A stretch of 32,748 nucleotides of DNA, taken from positions 1-32,748 of the forward strand of contig SAAL01000036.1 of the NCBI GenBank assembly GCA_009929445.1, read 5' to 3'. The translations under genes were made by a program, and so were the position numbers. Below, in pieces: positions 8,420 through 16,882 of the stretch. Positions within the stretch are counted from its first letter, which is position 1, and each line of letters opens with the position of its first letter. The notes below the pieces were generated by a model. That model saw only the letters and a program-made list of their open reading frames with translations, had not been told where the DNA came from and made no database searches. Source of the DNA: Bacteroidia bacterium. GTDB taxonomy: Bacteria > Bacteroidota > Bacteroidia > Bacteroidales > Paludibacteraceae.

Positions 8420-9418
8420 ATGAAAAAAGAAATCCTGCTTCCGGTATTGCTATTATCGTTTATGATGATGATGGCTTGTGGCAGAAAGGCCAAAAACAGT
8501 GAGAATGCCAATACGATGACAAGCGGATATATCAAAATAGCCGTTGATCAGACTGTACAGAATGTTATTCACAACGAAATTGAAGTTTTTCAGAATCTTT
8601 ATCCTGTTAAGATAGAGCCTATTTACACATCCGAGCAGGAAGCAATAGAGCTTCTGAAAAAAGATAGTGTGCGTTTAGCCATCACTGCCCGCAAATTATC
8701 TCAGGCTGAACTCAGCTATTTTCATGAAAAAACATTTCAACCCGAAATGATACGAATAGCTATTGATGGTGTTGCAATTATTACGCACCCATCAAACAAA
8801 GACTCCGTAATAAGTGTTAAGGATATGAAGCGCATACTCACCGGTGAAGTGAAGCAGTGGAATCAGATATATCCTAATTCAAAGCTCGGCAAAATTCAGG
8901 TTGTTTTTGACAATACCAATTCAAGCATCGTGCGCTATGCCAACGATTCAATCTGCAGGGATAAACCTCTATCACGTGATTTGAGCGCATTGGAACTCAA
9001 CGAGCAGGTAGTAGAACATGTGGCTAAGGTTCCCAATGCACTGGGCTTGATAGGTGTGAATCATATCAGCGATATGAATGATTCGCTGGTAGTGGATTTT
9101 ACCTCTAAAATACGCGTTATGAAGGTTTCATACGATGATAATGCTAATGCTGATAACAGTGTACAGCCTCTTCAGTATTATTTGTATAACGCAGAATATC
9201 CTTTCAGACGTGAAATTTTTATACTTTTGAATGACCCGCGGGGCGAATTGCCCAAAGGATTCACCCGTTTCATTGTAGGAGATAAAGGGCAGCGTATCAT
9301 CAAACGTACCGGACTTTTACCTTCCACTATGCCCATTCAAGCCGTCAAAATTGTAAATAAAACTCAAAATTTGAAACAAACAGAAGATTTGGTACAAAAT
9401 TTGGGTAATATACATTAA
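8420..9418 (+). CDS. PstS-like substrate-binding lipoprotein
   Basis: The 332-residue protein has a lipoprotein signal peptide with the lipobox cysteine at C20 (MMMMACGRK). It continues as a periplasmic binding protein domain of the phosphate-binding PstS type (PBP-like), with features such as AVDQTVQNVIHNE, LAITARKLSQAE and an ending like PSTMPIQAVKIV. No pstC, pstA or pstB transporter genes are next to it. In Bacteroidota, similar lone PstS-like proteins commonly sit beside exbB-exbD-tonB and a TPR gene, so a role linked to the TonB system or surface sensing is as likely as phosphate uptake. Phosphate binding itself is not shown. The TPR gene follows by 35 bases and is probably co-transcribed. 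Confidence 0.82.
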   Translation: MKKEILLPVLLLSFMMMMACGRKAKNSENANTMTSGYIKIAVDQTVQNVIHNEIEVFQNLYPVKIEPIYTSEQEAIELLKKDSVRLAITARKLSQAELSYFHEKTFQPEMIRIAIDGVAIITHPSNKDSVISVKDMKRILTGEVKQWNQIYPNSKLGKIQVVFDNTNSSIVRYANDSICRDKPLSRDLSALELNEQVVEHVAKVPNALGLIGVNHISDMNDSLVVDFTSKIRVMKVSYDDNANADNSVQPLQYYLYNAEYPFRREIFILLNDPRGELPKGFTRFIVGDKGQRIIKRTGLLPSTMPIQAVKIVNKTQNLKQTEDLVQNLGNIH

Positions 9419-9453
9419 ATTGAAATAAATACTAACAATTATATTAAAGAAAA

Positions 9454-11046
9454 ATGAAAAAAGGAATGATTTTAACAGTGTTTGTGGCACTTTTCACCAT
9501 GTTGTCAGCAAGCAATAAAACAGCGATTGATTATTACGAATCCGGAGATATGAAAAAAGCCAAGTCTCTGTTTTTAGCCTCTTCAAAACTTGATGCGGTA
9601 GATTATTATTATCTGGGTATGATAAATCTCAAAGAAAACAATAAAAATGCAGCAAGTGAATCTTTTAACAAAGGATTACAGGCAGATCCGGCCAATCTTT
9701 TCAACAGTGTGGGTCTGGCAGCAATACAACTCGCCTCCGACCCCAAAACAGCTGAAAAAGCACTCAAAGCAATCAGTGGAAATAAACTGTATAAGAAAGA
9801 TCCGAAAATGCAGGTTGCAATAGCTGAAGCATTTGCCTTGATTAAAAATAAAGCACTTACAGACATGTTTCTGGCTAAAGCCAAAAAAGCCGATAAGAAA
9901 AGTGCGCTTCCCTATATTATGGAAGGCAACCAGCTGATGGCTCAGGGGAAAACTAACGAAGCTGCTGTAAGTTTTGAAAATGCGGTTTACTTTGACCCGA
10001 ATTCAAAAATTGCCCTGGTAAAACTGGCACAATTGTATGTCGGTACCCGCAAACAAATAGCTTTCGACTACCTGGATAAAACAACCACACTTGATCCGGG
10101 CTACGAATACGGATGGAAAACACAGGCCGATCTGCGTTACAAAAATGGTTTTTACCCCGAAGCCCGCAAAGCTTTCGAAAAATACATGAGTCTGATCAAA
10201 CCTCAACCGGATGATTATCAGACCTATGGTGAAATACTTTATTTTAACAAAGATTATCCTGCGTCACTGGAAGCGTTGGCCAAAGCCCCGGTAAATACCG
10301 TTACCAATAGGCTTAAAATGTACAGTCTGCATGACCTGAATAAATTCGACGAAGCTATTCCAATTGCCGAAACACTTGTCAGCACTACTGCTGCATCTGA
10401 TTTAATCTATCAGGATTATGCTTTCTATGCCGATATGCTCAACAAAACAAAAAATTATCAGGGTGCAGCAAAGTATTATGAATTAGCATACAAGGCTGAT
10501 ACAACTCGCATTAGTGGACTTACCGACATAGCACGTGCATATGAACGAGCCAAAGATTATCCAAATGCTGTAAAATATTATCAGAAAGTAATTGACGTAA
10601 ATCCGGCTCACACACTGGCAGATATGTATTCGTTGGGTGTGGCGTATTATAGTGCAGGAACAGATCTCACAGCTACTCCCGATGAAATGAAACGTCTTGA
10701 GAACTTGTCCAAAGCAAGCGACGCCTTCGGCAAAATGGCTACCACTTTCCCGGATCAATACGTTGGACTGCTATATCAGGCTCGTGCAAATTCGGCCATG
10801 GATCCCGAAACCACTAAAGGACTTGCAAAACCCTATTATGAAAAAGTGCTGCCTCTGTTGCTTCTGACTCCGACTGAACGTAAAACTGAAATCATGGAAG
10901 TGTATCAGTATATGGGTATTTATTTCCTGAAAAAAGACGATTATCCTCAATCACGTGCTTATTGGGTGAAAGTTCTCGAACTTGATCCGCAAAATGCAAT
11001 CGCTAAGCAAGTGATTGCAAGCATCGATTCCGTTAAGAAAAAATAA
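9454..11046 (+). CDS. Secreted tetratricopeptide repeat protein
   Basis: The 530-residue protein starts with a signal peptide (MKKGMILTVFVALFTMLSAS). It consists almost wholly of TPR helical pairs, with recognisable units around residues 25-90, 145-215, 305-400 and 475-515, for example AAVSFENAVYFDPNSKIALV and YPNAVKYYQKVIDVNP. TPRs act as protein-binding scaffolds, so it is probably a periplasmic or membrane-associated partner of the neighbouring TonB/PstS-like proteins. No catalytic domain is seen. It is probably in one transcript with the upstream pstS-like gene and is closed by a strong terminator. Confidence 0.88.
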   Translation: MKKGMILTVFVALFTMLSASNKTAIDYYESGDMKKAKSLFLASSKLDAVDYYYLGMINLKENNKNAASESFNKGLQADPANLFNSVGLAAIQLASDPKTAEKALKAISGNKLYKKDPKMQVAIAEAFALIKNKALTDMFLAKAKKADKKSALPYIMEGNQLMAQGKTNEAAVSFENAVYFDPNSKIALVKLAQLYVGTRKQIAFDYLDKTTTLDPGYEYGWKTQADLRYKNGFYPEARKAFEKYMSLIKPQPDDYQTYGEILYFNKDYPASLEALAKAPVNTVTNRLKMYSLHDLNKFDEAIPIAETLVSTTAASDLIYQDYAFYADMLNKTKNYQGAAKYYELAYKADTTRISGLTDIARAYERAKDYPNAVKYYQKVIDVNPAHTLADMYSLGVAYYSAGTDLTATPDEMKRLENLSKASDAFGKMATTFPDQYVGLLYQARANSAMDPETTKGLAKPYYEKVLPLLLLTPTERKTEIMEVYQYMGIYFLKKDDYPQSRAYWVKVLELDPQNAIAKQVIASIDSVKKK

Positions 11047-11066
11047 TCTAAAAAGCCAATTATTCA

Positions 11067-11095
11067 AAAGACTGCTTTCGGGCAGTCTTTTTTTT
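11067..11095 (+). terminator. Terminator after the TPR gene
   Basis: A 9-bp stem (AAAGACTGC 11067-11075, GCAGTCTTT 11082-11090) with a TTTCGG loop is followed by a T-run. It is a textbook rho-independent terminator 20 bases after the TPR stop codon. Confidence 0.9.
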
Positions 11096-11113
11096 ACGTC
11101 AAAAAAAAAGTAT

Positions 11114-11121
11114 TAACTTTG
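11114..11121 (+). promoter_or_regulatory. Predicted promoter (-7 box) of the M16 peptidase operon
   Basis: TAACTTTG followed by GCAC fits the Bacteroidota -7 consensus. The predicted transcription start near 11128 leaves a leader of only about 18 bases before the TTG start codon. The -33 region falls in the T-run of the preceding terminator. Confidence 0.6.
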
Positions 11122-11145
11122 CACGCAATTTTTTATAGCTAAGGT

Positions 11146-12369
11146 TTGGATAATTACAATACATATCAGTTGGATAACGGTTTGAGAATAATTCATTTAC
11201 CTCAGTCGTCGCCGGTGTCGTACTGCGGAGTGATTGTCAATGTAGGATCAAGAGATGAAACCGGGGATCAACAGGGCATGGCACATTTTATTGAGCACAT
11301 GCTTTTTAAAGGAACAGGCAAGAGACGCTCAGCACAGATCATTAACAGACTCGAAGATGTGGGAGGAGAACTCAATGCCTACACTTCTAAGGAAGAAACG
11401 GTAATTTACGCCGGCTTTCTGAGTGAGTATACCGAGCGAACCATTGAACTGATAGCCGATCTGATACAACATTCCACATTTCCTGAAGCGGAAGTAGAGA
11501 AAGAACTCGTGGTAATACAGGATGAAATAAAATCTTACAAAGATATACCAGCTGAGTTGATTTACGACGATTTCGAAGAAATGCTTTTTGACTCCAATCC
11601 GATGGCGCACAATGTGTTGGGCAAAAACGAAAATCTCGAAACTTTCACAGCCAAAGATGCACTCGAATTTTATCGCACTTTCTATCAGCCGGAGAATATG
11701 GTATTCTTTTCGGTGGGAAACACTGATTTGAAAAAAATCATCCGATGGGTGACCAGGTATTTTAATTTTCAAAAAAATGGGTTTGCTGATCATGTCCGAA
11801 CTGCTCCGCAGATTCCGGTTAAACAACATAAAATAGTCAGCCGGGATACACATCAGGTTCATTGCCTCATGGGAGCGAGATCCTATGATATTTATCATCC
11901 CGAAAGAATGACCATGTATCTGCTGAACAATATTCTTGGTGGACCGGGCATGAACAGCTTGCTTAATCTTTCACTTAGAGAACGAAACGGATTAGTATAT
12001 TCTGTGGAATCTACATTCCAACCGTTTACCGATTGTGGCTGGTGGGGAATATATTTTGGTACAGATCCTGAAAACGCTGTGAAATGCGAGCGACTGGTTC
12101 AGCGCGAATTGACTAAATTGTGTGAAAACAAAATTTCAGAATCTAAACTCAAGAAATACAAACTTCAGCTGATGGGTCAGCTGGCAATTGCAGCCGAAAA
12201 CAAGGAAAATATTGCGCTCTCTTTAGGGAAAAGTTATATGCGATATGGAAAATTTGACAACAACGAACAAATCAGAAAGAAGGTGGAGGCAATCACTTCT
12301 GAACGATTGCTCAGCGTAGCTCAGGAGATGTTTGATGTGAAAAACCTGACTTTACTGAAATATACCTGA
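11146..12369 (+). CDS. M16 family zinc peptidase (insulinase/processing-peptidase-like)
   Basis: A 407-residue zinc endopeptidase related to PqqL, the mitochondrial processing peptidase and B. subtilis YmxG. The inverted zinc motif HFIEH is at residues 47-51, with the third ligand probably E127 in VVIQDEI. The active N-terminal half (about 5-200) is followed by the second M16 domain (about 205-400), which has the RERNGLVYSV motif typical of the family. The start is TTG at 11146. The frame has a TAA only two codons upstream, and the next in-frame ATG lies beyond the first conserved strands, so TTG is the only sensible start. The O-methyltransferase gene begins six bases after its stop. Confidence 0.93.
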   Translation: MDNYNTYQLDNGLRIIHLPQSSPVSYCGVIVNVGSRDETGDQQGMAHFIEHMLFKGTGKRRSAQIINRLEDVGGELNAYTSKEETVIYAGFLSEYTERTIELIADLIQHSTFPEAEVEKELVVIQDEIKSYKDIPAELIYDDFEEMLFDSNPMAHNVLGKNENLETFTAKDALEFYRTFYQPENMVFFSVGNTDLKKIIRWVTRYFNFQKNGFADHVRTAPQIPVKQHKIVSRDTHQVHCLMGARSYDIYHPERMTMYLLNNILGGPGMNSLLNLSLRERNGLVYSVESTFQPFTDCGWWGIYFGTDPENAVKCERLVQRELTKLCENKISESKLKKYKLQLMGQLAIAAENKENIALSLGKSYMRYGKFDNNEQIRKKVEAITSERLLSVAQEMFDVKNLTLLKYT

Positions 12370-12375
12370 CACGCG

Positions 12376-13002
12376 ATGACCATCGAAGAATACATCCTGA
12401 ATCATATTGATGAAGAACCCGCTTATCTGGCTGCTATCAACCGCAATACATGGGTCAGACAGATGAATCCGCGGATGTGCTCGGGCCATTTGCAGGGACG
12501 AGTGCTGAGCATGATTGCCCGGATGATACAGCCGCAGCAGATACTTGAAGTTGGAACTTTTACAGGCTACTCTGCGCTTTGCTTTGCCGAAGCCCTTCCT
12601 GAAAACGGATGTGTGGATACAATAGAAATGGATGACGAACTGGAGGATTTTATTCGTGATAATTTCAGAAATTCACCCTACGAAAACAAGATAAACCTGT
12701 ACATTGGCGATGCCCTCGCGATAATACCTTCGTTGGAAAAAATGTACGATCTGGTTTTCCTGGATGCGGAGAAAAGCCAGTACACACGGTATTATGACGC
12801 GGTATTCCCCAAAGTAAAAAACGGAGGATATATCCTGGCCGACAATACAATCTGGGACGGGAAAGTGACTCAAAATGTGCTCTCAAACGACCTGAAAACC
12901 CGTGAAATTATCCGTTTCAACGACCTGATAAAAGCTGATAGCAGGGTGGAAAAAGTGATTTTGCCGCTTCGGGATGGCTTGACAATCATCCGCAAAAAGT
13001 AA
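12376..13002 (+). CDS. Class I SAM-dependent O-methyltransferase (family 3, CCoAOMT/COMT type)
   Basis: The 208-residue enzyme resembles the small metal-dependent O-methyltransferases (PF01596). The SAM-binding motif I is LEVGTFTG at 58-65, the acidic end of strand 2 is TIEMD at 82-86, and the metal-site residues are D130 in LVFLDAEKSQY and D156-N157 in ILADNTIWDG. The length is normal and no signal peptide is present. The natural substrate, probably a catechol-like or hydroxylated tRNA or small molecule, cannot be read from sequence. Members of this family include the tRNA 5-hydroxyuridine methyltransferase TrmR. Tight spacing (6 bases) suggests translation coupled with the M16 peptidase gene. 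Confidence 0.9.
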   Translation: MTIEEYILNHIDEEPAYLAAINRNTWVRQMNPRMCSGHLQGRVLSMIARMIQPQQILEVGTFTGYSALCFAEALPENGCVDTIEMDDELEDFIRDNFRNSPYENKINLYIGDALAIIPSLEKMYDLVFLDAEKSQYTRYYDAVFPKVKNGGYILADNTIWDGKVTQNVLSNDLKTREIIRFNDLIKADSRVEKVILPLRDGLTIIRKK

Positions 13003-13046
13003 TTTGAAGAATCAAATTCATCGAATAAATTTAACAGGCATACAAA

Positions 13047-13448
13047 ATGTATATTTACGAACTGGATTTCAAAGTCCGCGATTATGAGTGTGATTTACAG
13101 GGAATTGTGAATAACTCGGTGTATCAGAATTACCTGGAGCACACACGGCACGAATTTTTGCTGAGCAGAAATGTGAGTTTCTCCGGGTTGCACGAACAGG
13201 GAGTTGATGCTGTAGTGGCGCGCATAGAAATTGCTTTCAAAAACTCGCTTCGCTCACGCGATGAGTTTGTTTGCAAACTCAACGTCAAAAAAGAGGGTGT
13301 AAAATATGTTTTTCATCAGGCAATCTACCGTAAACCGGACAACAAGCTGTGTATAACAGCTAAAGTTACAACCGTAGTGGTAGTGGATGGAAAACTGGTG
13401 TCACAATTCGGTATTTTCGATGAATTAGTGGCAGAAAGTGAGCAATGA
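13047..13448 (+). CDS. Acyl-CoA thioesterase, hot-dog fold (4HBT/YbgC-FadM type)
   Basis: A 133-residue single-domain hot-dog thioesterase that hydrolyses acyl-CoA thioesters in the cytoplasm. The catalytic region is YECDLQGIVNNSVYQNYLEH, with the likely nucleophile or base D16 and the VNN/Y motif of the 4HBT family. The remaining strands follow the usual pattern, including VARIEIAFKNSLRSRDEFVC. The length matches the family. It lies 44 bases after the O-methyltransferase gene and 52 before the next gene, within a run of same-strand genes. Chain-length preference is unknown. Confidence 0.88.
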   Translation: MYIYELDFKVRDYECDLQGIVNNSVYQNYLEHTRHEFLLSRNVSFSGLHEQGVDAVVARIEIAFKNSLRSRDEFVCKLNVKKEGVKYVFHQAIYRKPDNKLCITAKVTTVVVVDGKLVSQFGIFDELVAESEQ

Positions 13449-13500
13449 ATCAACTTTTTGAGGCATTAATTTGTTTGATGGTTAATTGAACAGAACGAAT

Positions 13501-13815
13501 ATGAATGAATTTTTAGAAAAAGAAGAAAGAATAGTTCGGATGCTTCGCACCGTTTTCGATCCGGAAATACCCGTTAATATTTACGACCTCGGATTGATTT
13601 ACAGAATTGATGTAAAAGATGATGGAGTAGTGGATATTGATATGACACTCACTGCCCCCAATTGTCCTGCTGTGGATTTTATTGTTGAGGACGTGATAAT
13701 GAAAGTGGAAAGCGTGGAAGGTATTACCAAAGCTAATGTAAACATCGTTTTTGACCCGCCCTGGGATAAAGATATGATGAGTGAGGAAGCTCAGCTCGAA
13801 CTGGGGTTTCTCTGA
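13501..13815 (+). CDS. MIP18/DUF59 family protein, SufT-like Fe-S assembly factor
   Basis: The 104-residue protein is a single DUF59 domain, as in SufT and eukaryotic MIP18 proteins that help mature iron-sulfur proteins. The family motif FDPEIPVNIYDLGLIY is at about 19-34, the conserved cysteine is C55 in TAPNCPAVD, and the motif FDPPWDKDMMSEEA lies near the end. The start chosen is the ATG at 13501. The open frame also contains a TTG at 13486, but that would add a non-conserved MNRTN leader. It lies in the M16 peptidase gene run. No suf genes are present in the window. Confidence 0.9.
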   Translation: MNEFLEKEERIVRMLRTVFDPEIPVNIYDLGLIYRIDVKDDGVVDIDMTLTAPNCPAVDFIVEDVIMKVESVEGITKANVNIVFDPPWDKDMMSEEAQLELGFL

Positions 13816-13860
13816 ATTTGAACCTAGCAACCACTCAACCGTATAACCAATTACCCGCAA

Positions 13861-14592
13861 ATGATTTACTTTATTTCCGATGCACACCTAGGTTCCCGTC
13901 TGGTGAATGATCCGTACGGGCACGAAATGCGTCTGGTCAGGTGGCTTGATAAGGTAAAATCCGATGCCAAAGCCATTTATATGCTGGGTGATATGTTTGA
14001 TTTTTGGTTTGAGTACCAAACGGTCATGCCTAAAGGTTTTGTCCGTTTTTTAGGAAAAATGGCCGAGTTGACCGATAGTGGTATCGAAATACATTATTTC
14101 ACCGGCAACCATGATATTTGGACGTTTGGATATTTGGAGAAGGAGATTGGATTGAAAATTCACCGTAAGGCCGAAATTACGCAACTAAGCGGCAAGAAAT
14201 TCTACTTGGCACACGGCGATGAGTTATTTTCTGATGAGAAAGGATTCCGGATTATCCGGAGAATTTTTCACAGTCCCACCCTTCAGAAGTTGTTTCAGCT
14301 GGTTCCACCACGTATCGGGCAGAATTTCGGATATGCCTGGTCTAAAAGTAACCGTGAGAAAATCCTCCATCTCGAAAATAATTTTCAGGGCGAAGATAAT
14401 GAGCCGCTGGTGGTTTTTGCCAAAAAATTTGCGGAAACTAACGATGTGGATTTCCTGATTTTCGGACACAGGCACATAGAACTTGATCTGGAGCTGAAAA
14501 ACAAATCACGCGTAATTATTCTTGGAGATTTTATCGGCATTTTCTCTTACGGCATTTTCGACGGAGAAAATTTTCGGTTGGAAACAGATTAA
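13861..14592 (+). CDS. lpxH: UDP-2,3-diacylglucosamine diphosphatase, LpxH-like metallophosphoesterase
   Basis: The 243-residue calcineurin-like phosphoesterase is of LpxH type, which cleaves UDP-2,3-diacylglucosamine to lipid X in lipid A synthesis at the inner membrane face. The full metal-binding set is visible: D7-x-H9 in SDAHLGS, GDMFDFWFE (43-51), GNHD (82-85), HGDE (118-121) and GHRH near residue 205. GDMFDFWFE and the insert between HGDE and GHRH are typical of LpxH rather than general phosphatases. The length is as expected (about 240). It ends five bases from the convergent EEP gene with no terminator between them, so the transcripts probably overlap. Confidence 0.87.
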   Translation: MIYFISDAHLGSRLVNDPYGHEMRLVRWLDKVKSDAKAIYMLGDMFDFWFEYQTVMPKGFVRFLGKMAELTDSGIEIHYFTGNHDIWTFGYLEKEIGLKIHRKAEITQLSGKKFYLAHGDELFSDEKGFRIIRRIFHSPTLQKLFQLVPPRIGQNFGYAWSKSNREKILHLENNFQGEDNEPLVVFAKKFAETNDVDFLIFGHRHIELDLELKNKSRVIILGDFIGIFSYGIFDGENFRLETD

Positions 14593-14597
14593 CTCGC

Positions 14598-15470
14598 CTA
14601 AAACTGCACTTTCACCAGCACCGGACAATGATCCGACAGAAAACCTGCTCCATCCTGCTCTGCCAGTACACCATATTTAAGTACTTTCACCCTGTTTTTT
14701 ACAAAAATATAATCAATCAGTTCCCTTTCCTCCAGAGGAGTGCGTCCGAAATCATGAAACGACCACTCAGGACCATATATCAACGGTGAAACAGCACGCG
14801 AATCTGATAAGTGAAGAGGATTGGATGAATTGGTAATATTTTTCACCACCGGAGTATCCGGCGAAGCATTGAAGTCGCCCATTACCACTACAGGCATTTT
14901 CCCGGCAAGTTCATTTACTTTTTGCATGATCAGTGTGCCACTTTGGAGTCGTGCCACGCTGCCTATGTGATCAAAATGCGTGTTCAGAACAAAAAAGGAT
15001 TTTCCGGTTGATTTTTCTTTGAATTTAGCCCACGTTGCTATTCGTTCAATTGCTGCATCCCATCCCTTGCGTCCTGCAGAATCGGGTGTTTCGCTCAGCC
15101 AGAATGTGCCCGATGAAATCACAGCGTATTTTTCTGTTTTGTAAAACAAGGGACTGTATTCTCCTTTTTCTTTGCCGTCGGCTCTGCCCACTCCCAGGTA
15201 GCTGTATTCTTTTAATTTCTCCTGCAAATCCAAAAGCTGGTTGTGGAGCACCTCTTGCATGCCTGCAATGTCAGCTTCGTAAAATTGGATTGATTTTACT
15301 ACCCGTTCTTTTCTGAATTTCCAGTTATTTTCTTTGTCACCCGCATGATCAAGTCTGATGTTAAAAGTCATTACAGTCATTTCGGTGGGTTCATGCTGCA
15401 GTGCATGTTTCTGAATTGAGCAGGAAATGAAAACGATTGATGCGAATGCCGTAAATGCTAATTTCTTCAT
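14598..15470 (-). CDS. Endonuclease/exonuclease/phosphatase (EEP) family lipoprotein
   Basis: The mature domain belongs to the DNase I/sphingomyelinase-like superfamily. Catalytic signatures are MTFNIRLDHAG, MQEVLHNQ, NTHFDHIG, MGDFNASPD and SDHCPV. The start chosen is the ATG at 15470, which gives a lipoprotein signal MKKLAFTAFASIVFISC with the lipobox Cys at residue 17 (290 residues in all). A longer frame from 15515 would overlap the rarA end and hide the signal peptide. The likely location is the periplasm or outer membrane. The substrate may be a phosphodiester or phospholipid headgroup and is not defined by sequence. It lies 11 bases downstream of rarA on the same strand. Confidence 0.87.
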   Translation of the reverse strand: MKKLAFTAFASIVFISCSIQKHALQHEPTEMTVMTFNIRLDHAGDKENNWKFRKERVVKSIQFYEADIAGMQEVLHNQLLDLQEKLKEYSYLGVGRADGKEKGEYSPLFYKTEKYAVISSGTFWLSETPDSAGRKGWDAAIERIATWAKFKEKSTGKSFFVLNTHFDHIGSVARLQSGTLIMQKVNELAGKMPVVVMGDFNASPDTPVVKNITNSSNPLHLSDSRAVSPLIYGPEWSFHDFGRTPLEERELIDYIFVKNRVKVLKYGVLAEQDGAGFLSDHCPVLVKVQF

Positions 15471-15481
15471 AATCAAATGAT

Positions 15482-16747
15482 TTAATATCTTCCTTTCCAG
15501 AGTGTCCTGAGCCATTCGCTCATTTTCTTTTCAGCCGGACTTTCCTGTATTTTCCAGATTCGTTCTTTTTTAAGTTTATCGGGCAGGTATTGTTGTTCCA
15601 CAAAATTATTGTCGAAATCATGCGCATATTTATACCCTTTTCCGTAATTCAAATCTTTCATTAGCTTTGTAGGTGAATTGCGCAAATGTAGCGGTACCGG
15701 CAGATTGCCCGTTTTTTCAACCATCTGAAGAGCTTCATCAATAGCCAGATAGGCCGAATTGCTTTTAGGAGATGAAGCCAGGTAGATGGTGGTTTCGGCT
15801 AAGATAATGCGTCCTTCGGGCCAGCCGATTTTATGCAATGCATCAAAACATGCATTGGCCAGGAGCAGAGCGTTCGGATTTGCCAGTCCGATGTCTTCAG
15901 CAGCAGAAATCACCAGTCGGCGGGCAATAAACTTCGGGTCTTCGCCTCCGGCCACCATGCGTGCAAGCCAGTATATGGCAGCATCGGGATCGCTGCCACG
16001 AATCGATTTGATGAAAGCTGAAATTATGTCGTAATGCACCTCACCGTCCTTATCGTAAGCCATCGGGTTTTGCTGAAGTCGGTTTGTTACTATTTCGTTG
16101 GTGATATGAACTTCAACTTCAGATTCGGATCCAACTACTAATTCAATAATATTGAGCAGTTTACGGGCATCTCCACCCGAGAATCGGAGCATAGCTTCTT
16201 TCTCATCGACAAAAATGGTTCTTTTCTTCAGTTCAGTGTCGTTTTTGATTACTCTGTCGGCCAGTTCCATCAAATCATCATCCTCCAGCGGTTTCAGTAC
16301 ATACACCTGGCAACGTGATAGCAACGGAGTGATTACTTCGAACGAAGGATTTTCGGTGGTGGCGCCAATCAGCGTGACAGTGCCGTTTTCAACGGCTCCG
16401 AGCAGTGAATCTTGCTGTGATTTGCTGAAACGGTGAATTTCGTCAATAAACAGGATAGGATTTGCCTGAGAGAAAAAACGGCTCGATTTGGCTTTTTCAA
16501 TTACCTCTCGGACATCTTTTACCCCCGAAGACACAGCACTGAGGGTATAAAATGGCCTTTCCAACTGATTGGCAATAATGCGTGCAAGGGTGGTTTTGCC
16601 TACTCCGGGAGGTCCCCAGAGTATAAATGATGAAATATTCCCCGAGTCAATCATCAGCCGTAGAATGGAGTTTTTCCCGACCAGGTGTTTCTGACCAATG
16701 TATTCGTCCAGGTTCTTCGGACGCATCCGTTCTGCTAAAGGGGGCAT
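15482..16747 (-). CDS. rarA: Replication-associated recombination protein A (AAA+ ATPase)
   Basis: RarA (MgsA; Mgs1/WRNIP1 in eukaryotes) is a clamp-loader-like ATPase that acts at stalled replication forks. The 421-residue protein shows Walker A GPPGVGKT at 45-52, Walker B ILFIDEIH at 98-105, sensor 1 in LIGATTENPSFE, and the C-terminal MgsA oligomerisation region with VAGGEDPKFIARRLVISAAEDIG. The length is normal. The N-terminus PLAERMRPKNLDEYIGQ is typical, which supports the start at 16747. A TAACTTTG promoter box lies 23 bases upstream, giving a very short leader. The EEP lipoprotein gene follows closely and is probably co-transcribed. Confidence 0.95.
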   Translation of the reverse strand: MPPLAERMRPKNLDEYIGQKHLVGKNSILRLMIDSGNISSFILWGPPGVGKTTLARIIANQLERPFYTLSAVSSGVKDVREVIEKAKSSRFFSQANPILFIDEIHRFSKSQQDSLLGAVENGTVTLIGATTENPSFEVITPLLSRCQVYVLKPLEDDDLMELADRVIKNDTELKKRTIFVDEKEAMLRFSGGDARKLLNIIELVVGSESEVEVHITNEIVTNRLQQNPMAYDKDGEVHYDIISAFIKSIRGSDPDAAIYWLARMVAGGEDPKFIARRLVISAAEDIGLANPNALLLANACFDALHKIGWPEGRIILAETTIYLASSPKSNSAYLAIDEALQMVEKTGNLPVPLHLRNSPTKLMKDLNYGKGYKYAHDFDNNFVEQQYLPDKLKKERIWKIQESPAEKKMSEWLRTLWKGRY

Positions 16748-16769
16748 ATTCGTTTGGTTAATGAATACA

Positions 16770-16777
16770 CAAAGTTA
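16770..16777 (-). promoter_or_regulatory. Predicted rarA promoter, -7 box
   Basis: On the minus strand the box reads TAACTTTG, fitting TAnnTTTG, about 23 bases before the rarA ATG. No exact -33 TTTG is seen at the expected spacing. Confidence 0.55.
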
Positions 16778-16821
16778 TGATTTTTTTTCAGGATAAAAAA
16801 GAAATAAAGCGGATTGCTTTT

Positions 16822-16857
16822 TTTGAAAAAAAAAGGTTGAACGAGTGTCCAACCTTA
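16822..16857 (-). terminator. Terminator of the L,D-transpeptidase-like gene
   Basis: Arms AAGGTTG (16833-16839) and CAACCTT (16850-16856) form a 7-bp stem. On the minus strand a long T-run follows (the A-run at 16826-16834). It ends the 16883-17611 transcript just before the rarA promoter. Confidence 0.8.
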
Positions 16858-16882
16858 ATTTTGTATCCTTTTTTTGAAGTTT

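Noticed and set aside
11329..11898. 189-residue minus-strand open frame
   Set aside because: Antisense to the M16 peptidase core, with low-complexity aromatic content and no recognisable domain.
13486..13500. TTG start for the DUF59 protein
   Set aside because: A good ATG five codons later matches the family N-terminus.
15471..15515. Longer start for the EEP lipoprotein (ATG at 15515)
   Set aside because: It would overlap rarA and place a polar leader before a clear lipoprotein signal peptide that starts at 15470.
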